The notes: a model not told the origin generated them from the letters alone. A stretch of DNA of 64,000 nucleotides from Planomonospora sp. ID67723 (GCF_015711605.1 NZ_JABTEZ010000004.1:744001-808000), one strand, 5' to 3'; positions 35,111 through 43,970 are shown, numbered from the stretch's first letter. Program-made: numbers and translations.

Positions 35111-36709
35111 ATGAACCCCGGCGGCCCGAGAACCGATGTCGATCAGGCCCTGCTGGGCCACGCGACCTACCGCAGCCTCGGCGAGCAGAAGCTGTCGGCG
35201 GCCGAGGAGCGATTCGAGAAGGGCAGGCGCACCACCGGCATGTGGCTCGCGCCGCTCGTCACGGTGGTCTTCCTGCTGCTGCCCATCTCCATGGACGCCA
35301 AGCAGCAGACGCTGGCGGCCGTCCTGCTCGGCGTCATCGTCCTGTGGGTCACCGAACCCGTACCCATCCCCGTCGGCGGTCTCATCGGCGTCGGCATGAT
35401 CGTTCTGCTCGGGGTGGTCCCGGCCGCGGACGCGCTCGCGCCCTTCGGATCCCCCACCATCTTCACCTTCATCGGAGCGTTCATCCTGGCGCAGGCGATG
35501 CTCAAGCACGGCCTGGCGCGCCGCTTCGCCTTCCGGATCCTGTCGCTTCCCGGCGTGGGCCGCTCGACGTCCCGGCTGATCGTCGCCTTCGGCCTCATCA
35601 CCTGCCTGCTGTCGGCGTTCGTCTCCAACACCGCCACCGTGGCGATGCTCCTGCCCACGGCCCTCGGGATGCTCGCGGTCATCGCCAAGCTCCTGCAGGA
35701 CCGAGGGCTGGTCGCCGCCGACTTCAACCCGCTGCGGCTGCGGGTCGGTGCCGCCCTCGTCCTGATGCTCGCGTACGGCGCCAGCGTCGGCGGCCTGCTG
35801 ACCCCCGTGGGCAGCCCGCCCAATCTGATCGGCCGCGGCCTCATCGAGGAGGCCACCGGGCAGCGCATCTCCTTCGCCCAGTGGATGGTCACCGCGCTAC
35901 CGATATGCGCGCTCATGTTCGTCGCGCTCGCGACCGTGCTGCTCCTGCTCAACCGGCCGGAGATCCGCGCGATCGAGGGCGTCGAGGAGTACGTGCGCTC
36001 CGAGCGGGCAGCCCTGGGCAGGCTGTCGCGCGCCGAGAGGAACACCCTCGTCGCCTTCGGCGTCACCGTGTTCCTCTGGATCCTCCCGGGAGTGGTCGCA
36101 CTGTTCGCCGGCACGGACTCCGCCCTCTACACCACCGTCAGCGGCCGGCTCAACGAGGGCATCGTGGCCGTGCTCGGCGCCTCCCTGCTGTTCCTGCTGC
36201 CGACCGACTGGAGCAGGCGCGAGTTCCCTCTCAACTGGAGCGACGCCGCCCGCATCGACTGGGGCACGATCGTGCTGTTCGGAACCGGCATCATCTTCGG
36301 TTCCCTGCTCGAGGACACGGGACTGGCCAAGGCCATCGGCTCCTCGGCCGCTTCGGCACTCGGGCTGGGCAGCGTGTTCGCCATCACCGCCTTCGCCGTG
36401 GTGCTCGCCGTACTGGTCTCGGAGACCACCAGCAACACGGCCTCCGCCGCCGTCGTGGTCCCGATCATCATCCCGATCGCCGCCGCGGCCGGGGTCAACC
36501 CGTTCGTGCCCGCCCTGGCGGCGACGTTCGCGGCGTCGTTCGGTTTCATGCTGCCGGTCTCCACGCCGCAGAACGCCATCGCCTACGGTTCCGGCGTGGT
36601 CCCGATCACCACGATGATCCGCTCGGGCGCGAGCTTCGACGTCATAGGCGCCATCCTGATCATCCTGCTCCTGCCGCCGCTGATCGGGCTGACGGGCATC
36701 GGCGGGTGA
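35111..36709 (+). CDS. DASS/SLC13-family anion transporter
   Basis: A 532-residue membrane protein of the divalent anion:sodium symporter family, importing dicarboxylates, sulfate or similar anions. The two Ser-Asn-Thr signatures that hold sodium and substrate are SNTATVAMLLPTALGM in the first half and ETTSNTASAAVVVPIIIPIA in the second. The hairpin FGSPTIFTFIGAFILAQAML and the matching DWGTIVLFGTGIIFGSLLED confirm the inverted repeat. The N-terminal 45 residues are cytoplasmic and charged. GAGGAG precedes the ATG. It follows the zinc-ribbon gene after 230 bases; co-regulation is possible but untested. Confidence 0.92.
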   Translation: MNPGGPRTDVDQALLGHATYRSLGEQKLSAAEERFEKGRRTTGMWLAPLVTVVFLLLPISMDAKQQTLAAVLLGVIVLWVTEPVPIPVGGLIGVGMIVLLGVVPAADALAPFGSPTIFTFIGAFILAQAMLKHGLARRFAFRILSLPGVGRSTSRLIVAFGLITCLLSAFVSNTATVAMLLPTALGMLAVIAKLLQDRGLVAADFNPLRLRVGAALVLMLAYGASVGGLLTPVGSPPNLIGRGLIEEATGQRISFAQWMVTALPICALMFVALATVLLLLNRPEIRAIEGVEEYVRSERAALGRLSRAERNTLVAFGVTVFLWILPGVVALFAGTDSALYTTVSGRLNEGIVAVLGASLLFLLPTDWSRREFPLNWSDAARIDWGTIVLFGTGIIFGSLLEDTGLAKAIGSSAASALGLGSVFAITAFAVVLAVLVSETTSNTASAAVVVPIIIPIAAAAGVNPFVPALAATFAASFGFMLPVSTPQNAIAYGSGVVPITTMIRSGASFDVIGAILIILLLPPLIGLTGIGG

Positions 36710-36757
36710 GGTGGCCCTTGCGCGTTCGGCCGTAGAGCGCCGGCGGGCGGACCGGGG

Positions 36758-37174
36758 TCAGGCGACCTCCGGAGTACGCCGGCCTCCCGGCCGGTCGGTG
36801 TCGGCGGAGTCAGCCTGGGCGGAGCGCACGGCCTGCTGGAGGTCGGACCGGACCTCGAACACCTCCAGCAGCCGGGTGAGCTCCAGCAGCCGCCAGGCCC
36901 TGCCGCCGACCGGTGCGACCAGCACCAGGCGCCCGGACCGTTCGGCGACGTGCCGGCGGATGGCGAGCAGGACGCCGACGCCGGCCGAGGCCATGAAGGT
37001 CACCTGGGTCAGATCGACCACCAGCATCGCCTTGCCGCCGACCAGAGCGTCGTACAGCCTGTCCAGGGCCGCCGGGGCGGTGAGCCCGTCCAGTTCTCCG
37101 GAAAGGCGCGAAACCTGAAGGTCGCCCAGCCGCCAGACGTGAGCCTGCAGATGCCGATCAGGGCCGAGTGTCAT
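36758..37174 (-). CDS. STAS-domain protein (anti-sigma factor antagonist-like)
   Basis: A 138-residue STAS protein. SRLSGELDGLTAPAALDRLY and MLVVDLTQVTFMASAGVGVL define the fold; the phospho-site serine is in MASAG. It should bind an RsbW-type kinase or act in a partner-switching circuit. The tail (SADTDRPGGRRTPEVA) is disordered. No partner gene is adjacent; it lies between two plus-strand metabolic genes, divergent from the carboxylase. Confidence 0.82.
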   Translation of the reverse strand: MTLGPDRHLQAHVWRLGDLQVSRLSGELDGLTAPAALDRLYDALVGGKAMLVVDLTQVTFMASAGVGVLLAIRRHVAERSGRLVLVAPVGGRAWRLLELTRLLEVFEVRSDLQQAVRSAQADSADTDRPGGRRTPEVA

Positions 37175-37278
37175 GCGTCACCCCCTGCCACCCCGTCAGG
37201 GGACATTCCTTGGGGCCAGTCTCCTCGATCGGATCGTCCGCGTCTACCGGCTCACATCCTCGAGGAGCCGGATGCGTT

Positions 37279-37298
37279 CCATACCGTCCGGACGGTAT
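37279..37298. promoter_or_regulatory. Perfect 20-bp palindrome upstream of the acyl-CoA carboxylase
   Basis: CATACCGTCCGGACGGTATG is fully symmetric and lies 78 bases before the carboxylase start. TACCG-type cores are common for TetR-family repressors of lipid genes. There is no TetR gene next to it, so the regulator must act from elsewhere. Confidence 0.68.
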
Positions 37299-37375
37299 GT
37301 TGGGCGGACGCGCCGACGAGCCGGTCGTCCCGGCAGGCTCGACGCACCCGCCGGACGGCGCGCACGAGGAGCCTG

Positions 37376-40300
37376 ATGCCCCCCACTCCGACGCTGTTGA
37401 TCGCCAACCGGGGCGAGGTCGCCGTCCGCGTCGCACGGGCGGCCGCGGACCTGGGCTGGCGCTCGGTCGCGGTCCACTCCCGAGACGACGCGCGGTCGCT
37501 GCACGTCCTGCGCGCCGACGAGGTACGGCCCCTGCCCGGTCAGGGCGCCGCGGCCTATCTCGACATGGGGCAGATGCTGCGTGTCGCCGCCGAGACCGGG
37601 GCGACGCACCTGCACCCGGGCTACGGCTTCCTGAGCGAGAACGCCGAATTCGCCCGGCGCTGCGGGGAAGCGGGCATCGTCTTCGTCGGCCCCTCCGCGG
37701 CGACGCTGGAGTCCTTCGGCGACAAGGCCGCCGCCCGGGCCCTGGCCGAGAGCGTGGGGATACCCGTCGTCGCGGGCACGAAGGCGGCGACCACGCTGGA
37801 GCAGGCCGAGAGGTTCATGGCGTCGATGGACGGCCGCGCCGTGGTCGTCAAGGCCCTGGCAGGCGGAGGCGGGCGCGGCATGCGGGTCGTGCGCGGCAGG
37901 GCCGACCTCGAAGCGGCCTACGCCGAGGCCGGCGCGGAAGCGCTGGCCGCCTTCGGCGAGGACGGCCTGTACGTGGAAGCTCTCGTCGAGGACGCCCGCC
38001 ACATCGAGGTACAGGTTCTCGGGGACGGCCGGCAGGTGGCCCACCTGTGGGAGCGCGACTGCACCGTGCAGCGCCGCCACCAGAAGCTCCTGGAACTCGC
38101 CCCCGCCCCGGCTCTGGACCCCGGCCTGCGGGCGCGGCTGATCGACGCGGCCCTCCGCCTGACCGGAGCCGTCCGGTACGAAGGGCTGGGGACCGTCGAA
38201 TTCCTCCTCGGGCCCGGCGGCGACTTCTTCTTCATCGAGGCCAACCCGCGGCTTCAGGTCGAGCACACCGTCACCGAGGAGCTGACCGGAGTCGATCTCG
38301 TGGTCGCCCAGCTGCTCCTGGCACAGGGCGCCACGCTCCGCGAGCTGGGCCTGGAAGACCGGCTCGACCCCGCACTCGAGCCCCCGTCCGGCTGCGCCGT
38401 CCAGCTCCGCATCACCATGGAGAACCTCGCACCCGACGGGCGGATGAGCGCCTCGAGCGGGACGCTGCACGCCTTCGAACCACCCGGCGGCCCCGGCCTG
38501 CGCGTCGACACCTTCGCCTATACCGGGTTCTCCCCCAGTCCCGGCTACGACACCCTGCTCGCCAAGCTGGTCGTCTCCCGCGCCGACCGCGACCTGCCGA
38601 CGCTCGTACGGCAGGCGGCACGCGCACTGGCCGAGTTCCACATCGGCGGCGTGGCGACCAACATCACATTGCTGCGCGCCGTACTCGACAGGCCCGAACT
38701 CCAGCACGCGCGGGTGACGACGACGTGGCTGGAAACGCACCTGCCCGAGCTGATCGCCGCGGGACGGGACCTGCCGCAGGGCCGCTTCTTCACCGGCCGC
38801 GAACCGCACGCCGCCGACGCGGCGCACGCACCGCAGGCCACCGCACCGGCGGGGACCGTGGCGGTCACCGCGCCCACGTCGGGCGTCGTGGCCGCGCTCG
38901 AGGTCGAGCCGGGCACACCGGTACGCGCCGGCCGGCTGCTGGCGGTCCTGGAAGCCATGAAGATGCACTTCCCCGTCGAGGCGCCGGTGAGCGGGCAGGT
39001 CCGCGAGCTGGCCGTCCGGCTCGGCGACACCGTCTCCGAGGGCCGGCCTCTGCTGTTCCTCCAGCCGCTCGGCGGGCGGCCGCACCCCGGCGACACCGCC
39101 GCGGCCGTGCAGGACCCGGACCACATCCGGCCCGCCCTGCACGAGGTGCGGCACCGGTGGGCGCTGACGCGTGACGCCGCCCGCCCGGACGCGGTCGCCG
39201 GACGCCACGAGCGGGGCTACCGCACCGCCCGCGAGAACGTGGCCGCGCTTCTGGACGCCGACAGCCTCAACGAGTACGGCGCCTTCGCCGTCGCGGCCCA
39301 GCGACGCCGCCGCGGCGAGGAGGACCTGCTGCGGCGCAGCCCCGCCGACGGCCTGATCACCGGTGTCGGCACCGTCAACGCCGACGTGTTCGGCCAGGGG
39401 GCGACCTGCGCCGTGGCCGCCTACGACTACACCGTCTTCGCCGGCACGCAGGGGTTCAACAACCACCGCAAGCTGGACCGGCTCATCGACCTGGCCGGAC
39501 GGTGGAAGTGGCCGCTGGTGCTGCTGGCCGAAGGCGGCGGAGGCCGCCCCGGCGACACCGACGCCCCCTGGGTCTCGGCCCTCGACACCGCCACCTTCGT
39601 GCGCTTCGCGGCGCTGAGCGGCCGCGTACCGCTCGTCGGCATCGTCAACGGCCGCTGCTTCGCCGGAAACGCGGCCCTGCTGGGCTGTTGCGACGTCATC
39701 ATCGCCACCCGCGGCGCCACCCTCGGCATGGGCGGCCCCGCCATGATCGAAGGCGGCGGGCTGGGCGCCTACCTCCCCGAGGAGATCGGCCCGGTGAGCG
39801 TGCAGGCGGCCAACGGCGTGTGCGACATCGTGGTGGACGACGAGGACCAGGCGGTCAGGACCGCGCGGAGTTACCTGGCCTACTTCCAGGGCGACCTGAC
39901 CGAATGGTCCTGCGCCGACCAGCGCGAGCTGCGGCTGTTGCCGCCCGAGGACCGCAAACGCGTCTACGACGTCCGCCGGGTGCTCGGCACGCTCGCCGAC
40001 ACCGGTTCCGTGCTCGAACTGCGGGCGTCCTTCGCCCCCGGCATGATCACCGCGCTGGCGCGTTTCGAAGGACGGGCGTTCGGCGTGCTCGCCAACGATC
40101 CCGCCGTGCTCGGCGGGGCGATCACCGCCCAGTGCGCCGACAAGGCGGCCCGCTTCCTCAACCTGTGCGAGGCGCACCGCCTGCCGGTGCTCTCCCTGGT
40201 CGACACGCCCGGGTTCATGGTCGGACCCGAGTCGGAGCGCGACGCGGCCGTCCGGCACGTCTCCCGGATGTTCCTGCGGGCGGCCAACCTGACTGTCCCC

Positions 40301-40669
40301 CTGTTCAGCGTGACCCTGCGCAAGGGATACGGGCTGGGTGCCCAGTCCATGACCGGAGGCGGCTTCCACTCCCCGGCCCTCAACGTCTCCTGGCCCACCG
40401 GCGAGTTCGGCGGCATGGGCCTGGAGGGCGCGGTCCGGCTCGCGATGCGCCGCGAGCTGGAGGCCATCGCCGACCCGGACGAACGCGACAAAGCCTTCCA
40501 GGACATGGTCGCCGCCGCCTACGAACAGGGCCGGGCCGTCAACGTCGCCGCCCATCTGGAAATCGACGCCGTCATCGACCCGGCCGAGACCCGCGCCTGG
40601 CTGGCCCGCGCCCTGCGCGCCGCCCCCGTACCGCCGGGCGGCGGTGGCATGTTCGTCGACGCCTGGTGA
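37376..40669 (+). CDS. Single-chain acyl-CoA carboxylase (biotin carboxylase-BCCP-carboxyltransferase)
   Basis: A 1097-residue multifunctional enzyme that carboxylates acyl-CoA using ATP, bicarbonate and biotin. Residues 1-450 are biotin carboxylase (start LLIANRGEVAVRVARAAADL; ATP-grasp loop KALAGGGGRGMRVV; FIEANPRLQVEHTVTEE). The biotin carrier motif EAMKM puts biotin on Lys529. From about 590 the carboxyltransferase follows, with LVDTPGFMVGPESERDA and TLRKGYGLGAQSMTGGGF. Most actinobacterial carboxylases split these into alpha and beta chains; this layout matches the long-chain acyl-CoA carboxylase (LCC) type. GAGGAG precedes the ATG. A perfect palindrome lies in the promoter. Confidence 0.93.
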   Translation: MPPTPTLLIANRGEVAVRVARAAADLGWRSVAVHSRDDARSLHVLRADEVRPLPGQGAAAYLDMGQMLRVAAETGATHLHPGYGFLSENAEFARRCGEAGIVFVGPSAATLESFGDKAAARALAESVGIPVVAGTKAATTLEQAERFMASMDGRAVVVKALAGGGGRGMRVVRGRADLEAAYAEAGAEALAAFGEDGLYVEALVEDARHIEVQVLGDGRQVAHLWERDCTVQRRHQKLLELAPAPALDPGLRARLIDAALRLTGAVRYEGLGTVEFLLGPGGDFFFIEANPRLQVEHTVTEELTGVDLVVAQLLLAQGATLRELGLEDRLDPALEPPSGCAVQLRITMENLAPDGRMSASSGTLHAFEPPGGPGLRVDTFAYTGFSPSPGYDTLLAKLVVSRADRDLPTLVRQAARALAEFHIGGVATNITLLRAVLDRPELQHARVTTTWLETHLPELIAAGRDLPQGRFFTGREPHAADAAHAPQATAPAGTVAVTAPTSGVVAALEVEPGTPVRAGRLLAVLEAMKMHFPVEAPVSGQVRELAVRLGDTVSEGRPLLFLQPLGGRPHPGDTAAAVQDPDHIRPALHEVRHRWALTRDAARPDAVAGRHERGYRTARENVAALLDADSLNEYGAFAVAAQRRRRGEEDLLRRSPADGLITGVGTVNADVFGQGATCAVAAYDYTVFAGTQGFNNHRKLDRLIDLAGRWKWPLVLLAEGGGGRPGDTDAPWVSALDTATFVRFAALSGRVPLVGIVNGRCFAGNAALLGCCDVIIATRGATLGMGGPAMIEGGGLGAYLPEEIGPVSVQAANGVCDIVVDDEDQAVRTARSYLAYFQGDLTEWSCADQRELRLLPPEDRKRVYDVRRVLGTLADTGSVLELRASFAPGMITALARFEGRAFGVLANDPAVLGGAITAQCADKAARFLNLCEAHRLPVLSLVDTPGFMVGPESERDAAVRHVSRMFLRAANLTVPLFSVTLRKGYGLGAQSMTGGGFHSPALNVSWPTGEFGGMGLEGAVRLAMRRELEAIADPDERDKAFQDMVAAAYEQGRAVNVAAHLEIDAVIDPAETRAWLARALRAAPVPPGGGGMFVDAW

Positions 40670-40702
40670 CCGGTACGGCGGCGGCCGAAAAGCACGTCGA
40701 AG

Positions 40703-40730
40703 GGCACGGCCCGGTCAGAGGAGCCGTGCC
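40703..40730. terminator. Hairpin between convergent carboxylase and DUF3703 genes
   Basis: GGCACGGC pairs with GCCGTGCC around 12 bases, 34 bases past the carboxylase stop. It is placed to terminate transcripts from both strands. Confidence 0.5.
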
Positions 40731-40739
40731 GATGCCGGC

Positions 40740-41087
40740 TCAGCCCGCCATGAGGGTCGCCAGATCGGCGGGCATCGGCATGGGCCGGGTGAGACCGGCG
40801 CGGGTGCGACCGGTGTTGCCCTCGGGGTAGCGGCCCAGCGCCGAACCAGGCGCGGCCACCAGGATCCGGATCACCTGGCCGAACGCCTCACGCCGGTCTC
40901 GCTGGGTCACGGCCAGGGCGAACATGGCCATGTGGTTGCGCGTGTGCGGCCAGGCCCAGGGTTGGGACAGGATATGGGCCCGTTCCAGATGCCGCCAGCG
41001 GGCCACGGGGTCACCGGTGGTCCGGGCGGCGGCCATCTCGGTGGCGTAGGCGGCGCGTACGGCCGCCGGCATGGTGCGACGTCTCAC
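40740..41087 (-). CDS. DUF3703 family protein
   Basis: A 115-residue soluble protein with the DUF3703 layout: RWRHLERAHILSQPWAWPHT and RNHMAMFALAVTQRDRREAF, then LGRYPEGNTGRTRAG. The conserved His/Trp and N-T-G-R patches suggest a small helical protein that may bind metal. The GTG start overlaps the upstream CDF stop codon by four bases (GTGA), so it is the last gene of the CmtR-like/CDF operon. DUF3703 genes are often near heavy-metal genes; the role is not known. Confidence 0.8.
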   Translation of the reverse strand: MRRRTMPAAVRAAYATEMAAARTTGDPVARWRHLERAHILSQPWAWPHTRNHMAMFALAVTQRDRREAFGQVIRILVAAPGSALGRYPEGNTGRTRAGLTRPMPMPADLATLMAG

Positions 41088-41815
41088 TGCTTCGTCTCCT
41101 TGAGCATCTCGCTGACCGTCTCGCTCCGGCAGCAGGCGTCGGCGCAGTCCGGCCCGCATCCGCAGCCGCCCGCCCGGACGTCTCCGGCGGGTGGGGCGCA
41201 GTCGTCGCACTGCTCGCCCTTCCACGCCTGGAGTCCTTCGCGGATCGCCACGGCGGCGATCACCAGGGCGGCGATCGGGTCGGCCCACGACCAGCCGAAC
41301 GCGGCGTTGAGCACCAGGCCGGCCAGCAGCACCGCTGACAGGTAGGCGCACAGCAGCGTCTGGGTGGAGTCCGCCACCACGGTCGCCGAGCCCAGCTCAC
41401 GGCCGGTGCGGCGTTTGGCTCTCATCAGCAGAGGCATCACCACCACCGAGACCGCCGCCAGGGCGACGCCGGCCGCCGACGGCCCGGCCTCGCCGCCGCC
41501 CGACAGCGAACGGACGGCGGCGAGGCCGACCCAGGCGGCCAGCGCGAAGAACGAGACCGCGATCAGGCGCAGCGCCAGGCGTTCGCGGGCCTCGGGCAGG
41601 CGGGAGCGGAACTGCCAGATGACCACGGCGGCCGAGGAGACCTCGATGAAGGAGTCCAGGCCGAAGCCCAGCAGGGCCGACGAGGAGGACGCGGCGCCGG
41701 CGGCCAGCGCGACGACGCCTTCGAGCAGGTTGTATCCGGCCGTGGCATAGGCCAGGCGCAGACTGCGCCGGTTGAGCGCCGCTCGCCGTTCGGCGGTCAG
41801 GGCCGGGGCGCTCAC
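41084..41815 (-). CDS. CDF-family metal cation exporter with Cys-rich tail
   Basis: A 243-residue cation diffusion facilitator that should export divalent metal (Cd, Zn or similar) by proton exchange. Helix 2 carries the binding aspartate in GFGLDSFIEVSSAAVVIW and helix 5 in SATVVADSTQTLLCAYLSA. The C-terminal tail has many Cys (CDDC, then GGCGCGPDCADACC), a likely metal-collecting arm. It is shorter than full CDF exporters because the usual cytoplasmic ferredoxin-like domain is missing. Its GTG overlaps the upstream regulator's stop (GTGA). Confidence 0.88.
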   Translation of the reverse strand: MSAPALTAERRAALNRRSLRLAYATAGYNLLEGVVALAAGAASSSSALLGFGLDSFIEVSSAAVVIWQFRSRLPEARERLALRLIAVSFFALAAWVGLAAVRSLSGGGEAGPSAAGVALAAVSVVVMPLLMRAKRRTGRELGSATVVADSTQTLLCAYLSAVLLAGLVLNAAFGWSWADPIAALVIAAVAIREGLQAWKGEQCDDCAPPAGDVRAGGCGCGPDCADACCRSETVSEMLKETKQ

Positions 41816-42201
41816 CCGCTCGCCTCTGCCAGGCCGCTCCGGCTCGGCGGGCCGGAGGCCGGGCACAGGGCGACCGCGTGACCCGTCGCGGCCAGCAAGG
41901 TCTCCGCGGCGGCCAGCATGTCCATCAGCTCCGGCCGGGTCAGGGCGTAGAACGACTGGCGACCCTCGGTCCGATAGTCGACCAGGCCGCAGTCCCGCAG
42001 GCAGGCCAGGTGCTTGGAGACCGTGGACTGCGCCAGGCCGAGCTCGCCGGTCAGGTCCACCACCCGAGCCTCTCCGGCGGCAAGGCGCCGCACGATGCGC
42101 AGCCGGGTCTCGTCGGACAGGGAGCGGAACAGCGCCGCCGCCGGTGTGACGCCGGCGGCGATCTCGGCGCCGACGCACCGCCCGCCTTCATTCATCGCCA
42201 T
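41812..42201 (-). CDS. CmtR-like ArsR-family metal sensor
   Basis: A 129-residue winged-helix repressor. HTH core: VVDLTGELGLAQSTVSKHLA. The recognition region holds Cys67 and Cys71 (HLACLRDCGLV) and a third Cys113 follows near the C-terminus (AVALCPAS). This three-cysteine arrangement is that of CmtR, the Cd/Pb sensor, where two Cys in the DNA-binding helix and one near the C-terminus bind metal. It heads an operon with the CDF exporter and DUF3703. The ATG at 42201 lies inside the dyad and lacks a clear ribosome site, so a leaderless message is possible; an ATG at 42195 is the alternative. Confidence 0.85.
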   Translation of the reverse strand: MAMNEGGRCVGAEIAAGVTPAAALFRSLSDETRLRIVRRLAAGEARVVDLTGELGLAQSTVSKHLACLRDCGLVDYRTEGRQSFYALTRPELMDMLAAAETLLAATGHAVALCPASGPPSRSGLAEASG

Positions 42202-42211
42202 ATAGCGATGA
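42192..42211. promoter_or_regulatory. ArsR/CmtR operator overlapping the start codon
   Basis: TCATCGC-CATATA-GCGATGA, seven-base perfect arms with a 6-bp spacer. It covers the start codon of the metal sensor, so binding would block transcription or elongation directly. Family-like sites are A/T-centred dyads like this. Confidence 0.68.
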
Positions 42212-42562
42212 TATCCCATTTTAGTGATTTCTGGATGGCTTCGGCCGCCGGTCAGCCGGACCCGGCCGGAGGAACCGGCCGATCGGAGCTCCGGCCACCC
42301 GGTGCAGGCAGGAAGGGCACGCGCACCTCCGGGGTATACACACCAAAGATCTGGACAGTGACGGCCTGCGAGGTCACCGGCCCTGACCCCGGGAGCCGAC
42401 AGCCGGGCACGGCCACGGCGCCGGGCACGCACAACCCGCCACGAACCCGCCCGAGCCCACCCGAGCCCTCCGCCCGCCGTAGCGGGCATCGGGCGAGACC
42501 ACATCCGCTCCACCCGGTGGGCGGGGAGCCCGGCCGGTGACAACGATCAAGCGAAAGGCGCG
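42212..42562. other. Divergent region between the metal operon and the MBL gene
   Basis: About 350 bases with one A/T-rich patch near 42212-42240 next to the operator and a GGTATACACACC patch near 42340. No gene-like frame with a ribosome site is seen, and no strong dyad other than the CmtR-like site. Confidence 0.45.
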
Positions 42563-43513
42563 ATGACGATGGTTCACGTCGAGGTGGTGGAGACCTCCTC
42601 CCTGGGCGACCGCAGCTACCTGGCCCACGACGGCCGCGTTGCGCTGGTGGTCGACCCGCAGCGCGACATCGACCGGATCCTGGCCCTGGCCGGACGGCTC
42701 GGCGTGCGCATCACGCACGTGGCCGAGACCCACCTGCACAACGACTACGTCTCCGGCGGCCTGGCCCTGGCCAAGGTCGCCGGTGCGGCCTACCTGGTCG
42801 CCGGCGCCGATGCCGTCGGCTTCGAGCACACGCCCGCGATCGACGGCGACGAGCTCACCGTCTCCGAGACGATGCGCCTCTCCGTCGTGGCCACCCCGGG
42901 ACACACCTTCCACCACCTGTCCTACGTCCTGACCGGCCCCGCAGGACCCGAGGGCGTGTTCACCGGCGGCTCGCTGCTGTTCGGCACCACCGGCCGCACC
43001 GACCTGCTCGGCCACCAGCACACCCACACCCTGGCCCGTCACCAGCACGCTTCGGCGCGCCGCCTGGCCGACCTGCTGCCCGACGGCGCGCACATCTGGC
43101 CCACCCACGGCTTCGGCAGTTTCTGCTCGGCCACCCAGTCCGACGCCCCGGCCTCCACCATCGGCAGAGAGAAGGACGCCAACCCGGCACTGCGGCTGGA
43201 GGCCGACGCCTTCGTCACCCAGACGCTGGCCGGGCTGGACGCCTACCCCGCCTACTACGCCCACATGGGCGCACGCAACAGCGCCGGCGCCGATCTGATC
43301 GACCTCACCCCCCGTGCAGGCGGCCGACGCCGGACAGCTACGGGAGCGGATCGAGGCCGGCGAATGGGTGGTGGACCTGCGCTCACGCAAAGCCTTCGCC
43401 CACCGCCACCTGACCGGCACTCTGAGCTTCGGCCTGGACGGGCCCATGGCGACCTGGCTGGCCTGGACGGCCCCCTGGGGCGCGCCCATCACGCTGCTGG
43501 GCGACAGCCCTGA
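42563..43513 (+). CDS. Metallo-beta-lactamase part of an MBL-rhodanese protein, frameshifted
   Basis: The first 250 residues are a persulfide dioxygenase-like MBL domain: THLHNDYVSGGLALA is the metal signature, then TPGHTFHHLSYVL, GGSLLFGTTGRTDL and WPTHGFGSFCSAT. Such proteins oxidise glutathione or CoA persulfides in sulfide detoxification. After DLIDLTP the frame changes at a run of six C (43308-43313) and continues as Arg/Gly-rich nonsense to 43513, while the natural continuation (rhodanese domains) goes on in the next frame. With five C the two frames would be one protein of about 468 residues. Real mutation or sequence error cannot be told apart here. Confidence 0.85.
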   Translation: MTMVHVEVVETSSLGDRSYLAHDGRVALVVDPQRDIDRILALAGRLGVRITHVAETHLHNDYVSGGLALAKVAGAAYLVAGADAVGFEHTPAIDGDELTVSETMRLSVVATPGHTFHHLSYVLTGPAGPEGVFTGGSLLFGTTGRTDLLGHQHTHTLARHQHASARRLADLLPDGAHIWPTHGFGSFCSATQSDAPASTIGREKDANPALRLEADAFVTQTLAGLDAYPAYYAHMGARNSAGADLIDLTPRAGGRRRTATGADRGRRMGGGPALTQSLRPPPPDRHSELRPGRAHGDLAGLDGPLGRAHHAAGRQP

Positions 43514-43970
43514 GCAGGTCGCCGCCGCCCAGCGCGAACTGGCGCGCATCGGCATCGACCGCCCCGCCGCCGCCGCGACCGGCACCCCCGAGCAGTGGAC
43601 CGGCGAAGACGCGGCCCGGCTGGGCGAGCTGACGGTGGCCACGTTCACCGACCTGGCCGCCGCCCGCGCCGGCCGTACCGTCCGTGACCTGCCCGCCCCG
43701 GACGTCGTACTGGACGTGCGCATGACAGGCGAGTGGCGCTCCGGGCACCTCGAGGGTGCCACCCACATCCCGCTGCCCGAGCTGCCCGCACGGCTGGCCG
43801 AGGTGCCGGACGGGACGGTGTGGGTGCACTGCGGCTCCGGCTACCGGGCCGCCGCCGCCGGCAGCCTGCTGGCCCGGGCCGGACGGACGGTGGTGCACAT
43901 CGACGACGCCTACGCCGATGCCGGTGACGCCGGCCTGACCATCGCCACCTCTGCCGAGGGGAACTCGTGA
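43314..43970 (+). CDS. Double rhodanese part of the frameshifted MBL-rhodanese protein
   Basis: From the GTG at 43314, 218 residues encode two rhodanese domains. The first (VVDLRSRKAFAHRHLTGTLS) has no catalytic Cys in its loop (PITLLGDSPEQ), so it is inactive or structural. The second (VVLDVRMTGEWRSGHLEGAT) keeps the active Cys in VHCGSGYRAAAAGSLL, which carries persulfide sulfur. In intact relatives these follow the MBL domain on one chain. Without read-through this part would need to be translated alone, and there is no good ribosome site. Confidence 0.83.
   Translation: MQAADAGQLRERIEAGEWVVDLRSRKAFAHRHLTGTLSFGLDGPMATWLAWTAPWGAPITLLGDSPEQVAAAQRELARIGIDRPAAAATGTPEQWTGEDAARLGELTVATFTDLAAARAGRTVRDLPAPDVVLDVRMTGEWRSGHLEGATHIPLPELPARLAEVPDGTVWVHCGSGYRAAAAGSLLARAGRTVVHIDDAYADAGDAGLTIATSAEGNS

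Noticed and set aside
37244-40555. Very long minus-strand open frame of 1103 codons opposite the carboxylase
   Set aside because: Its length comes from the codon bias of the carboxylase; composition is Gly/Val/Glu/Gln-rich without any domain.
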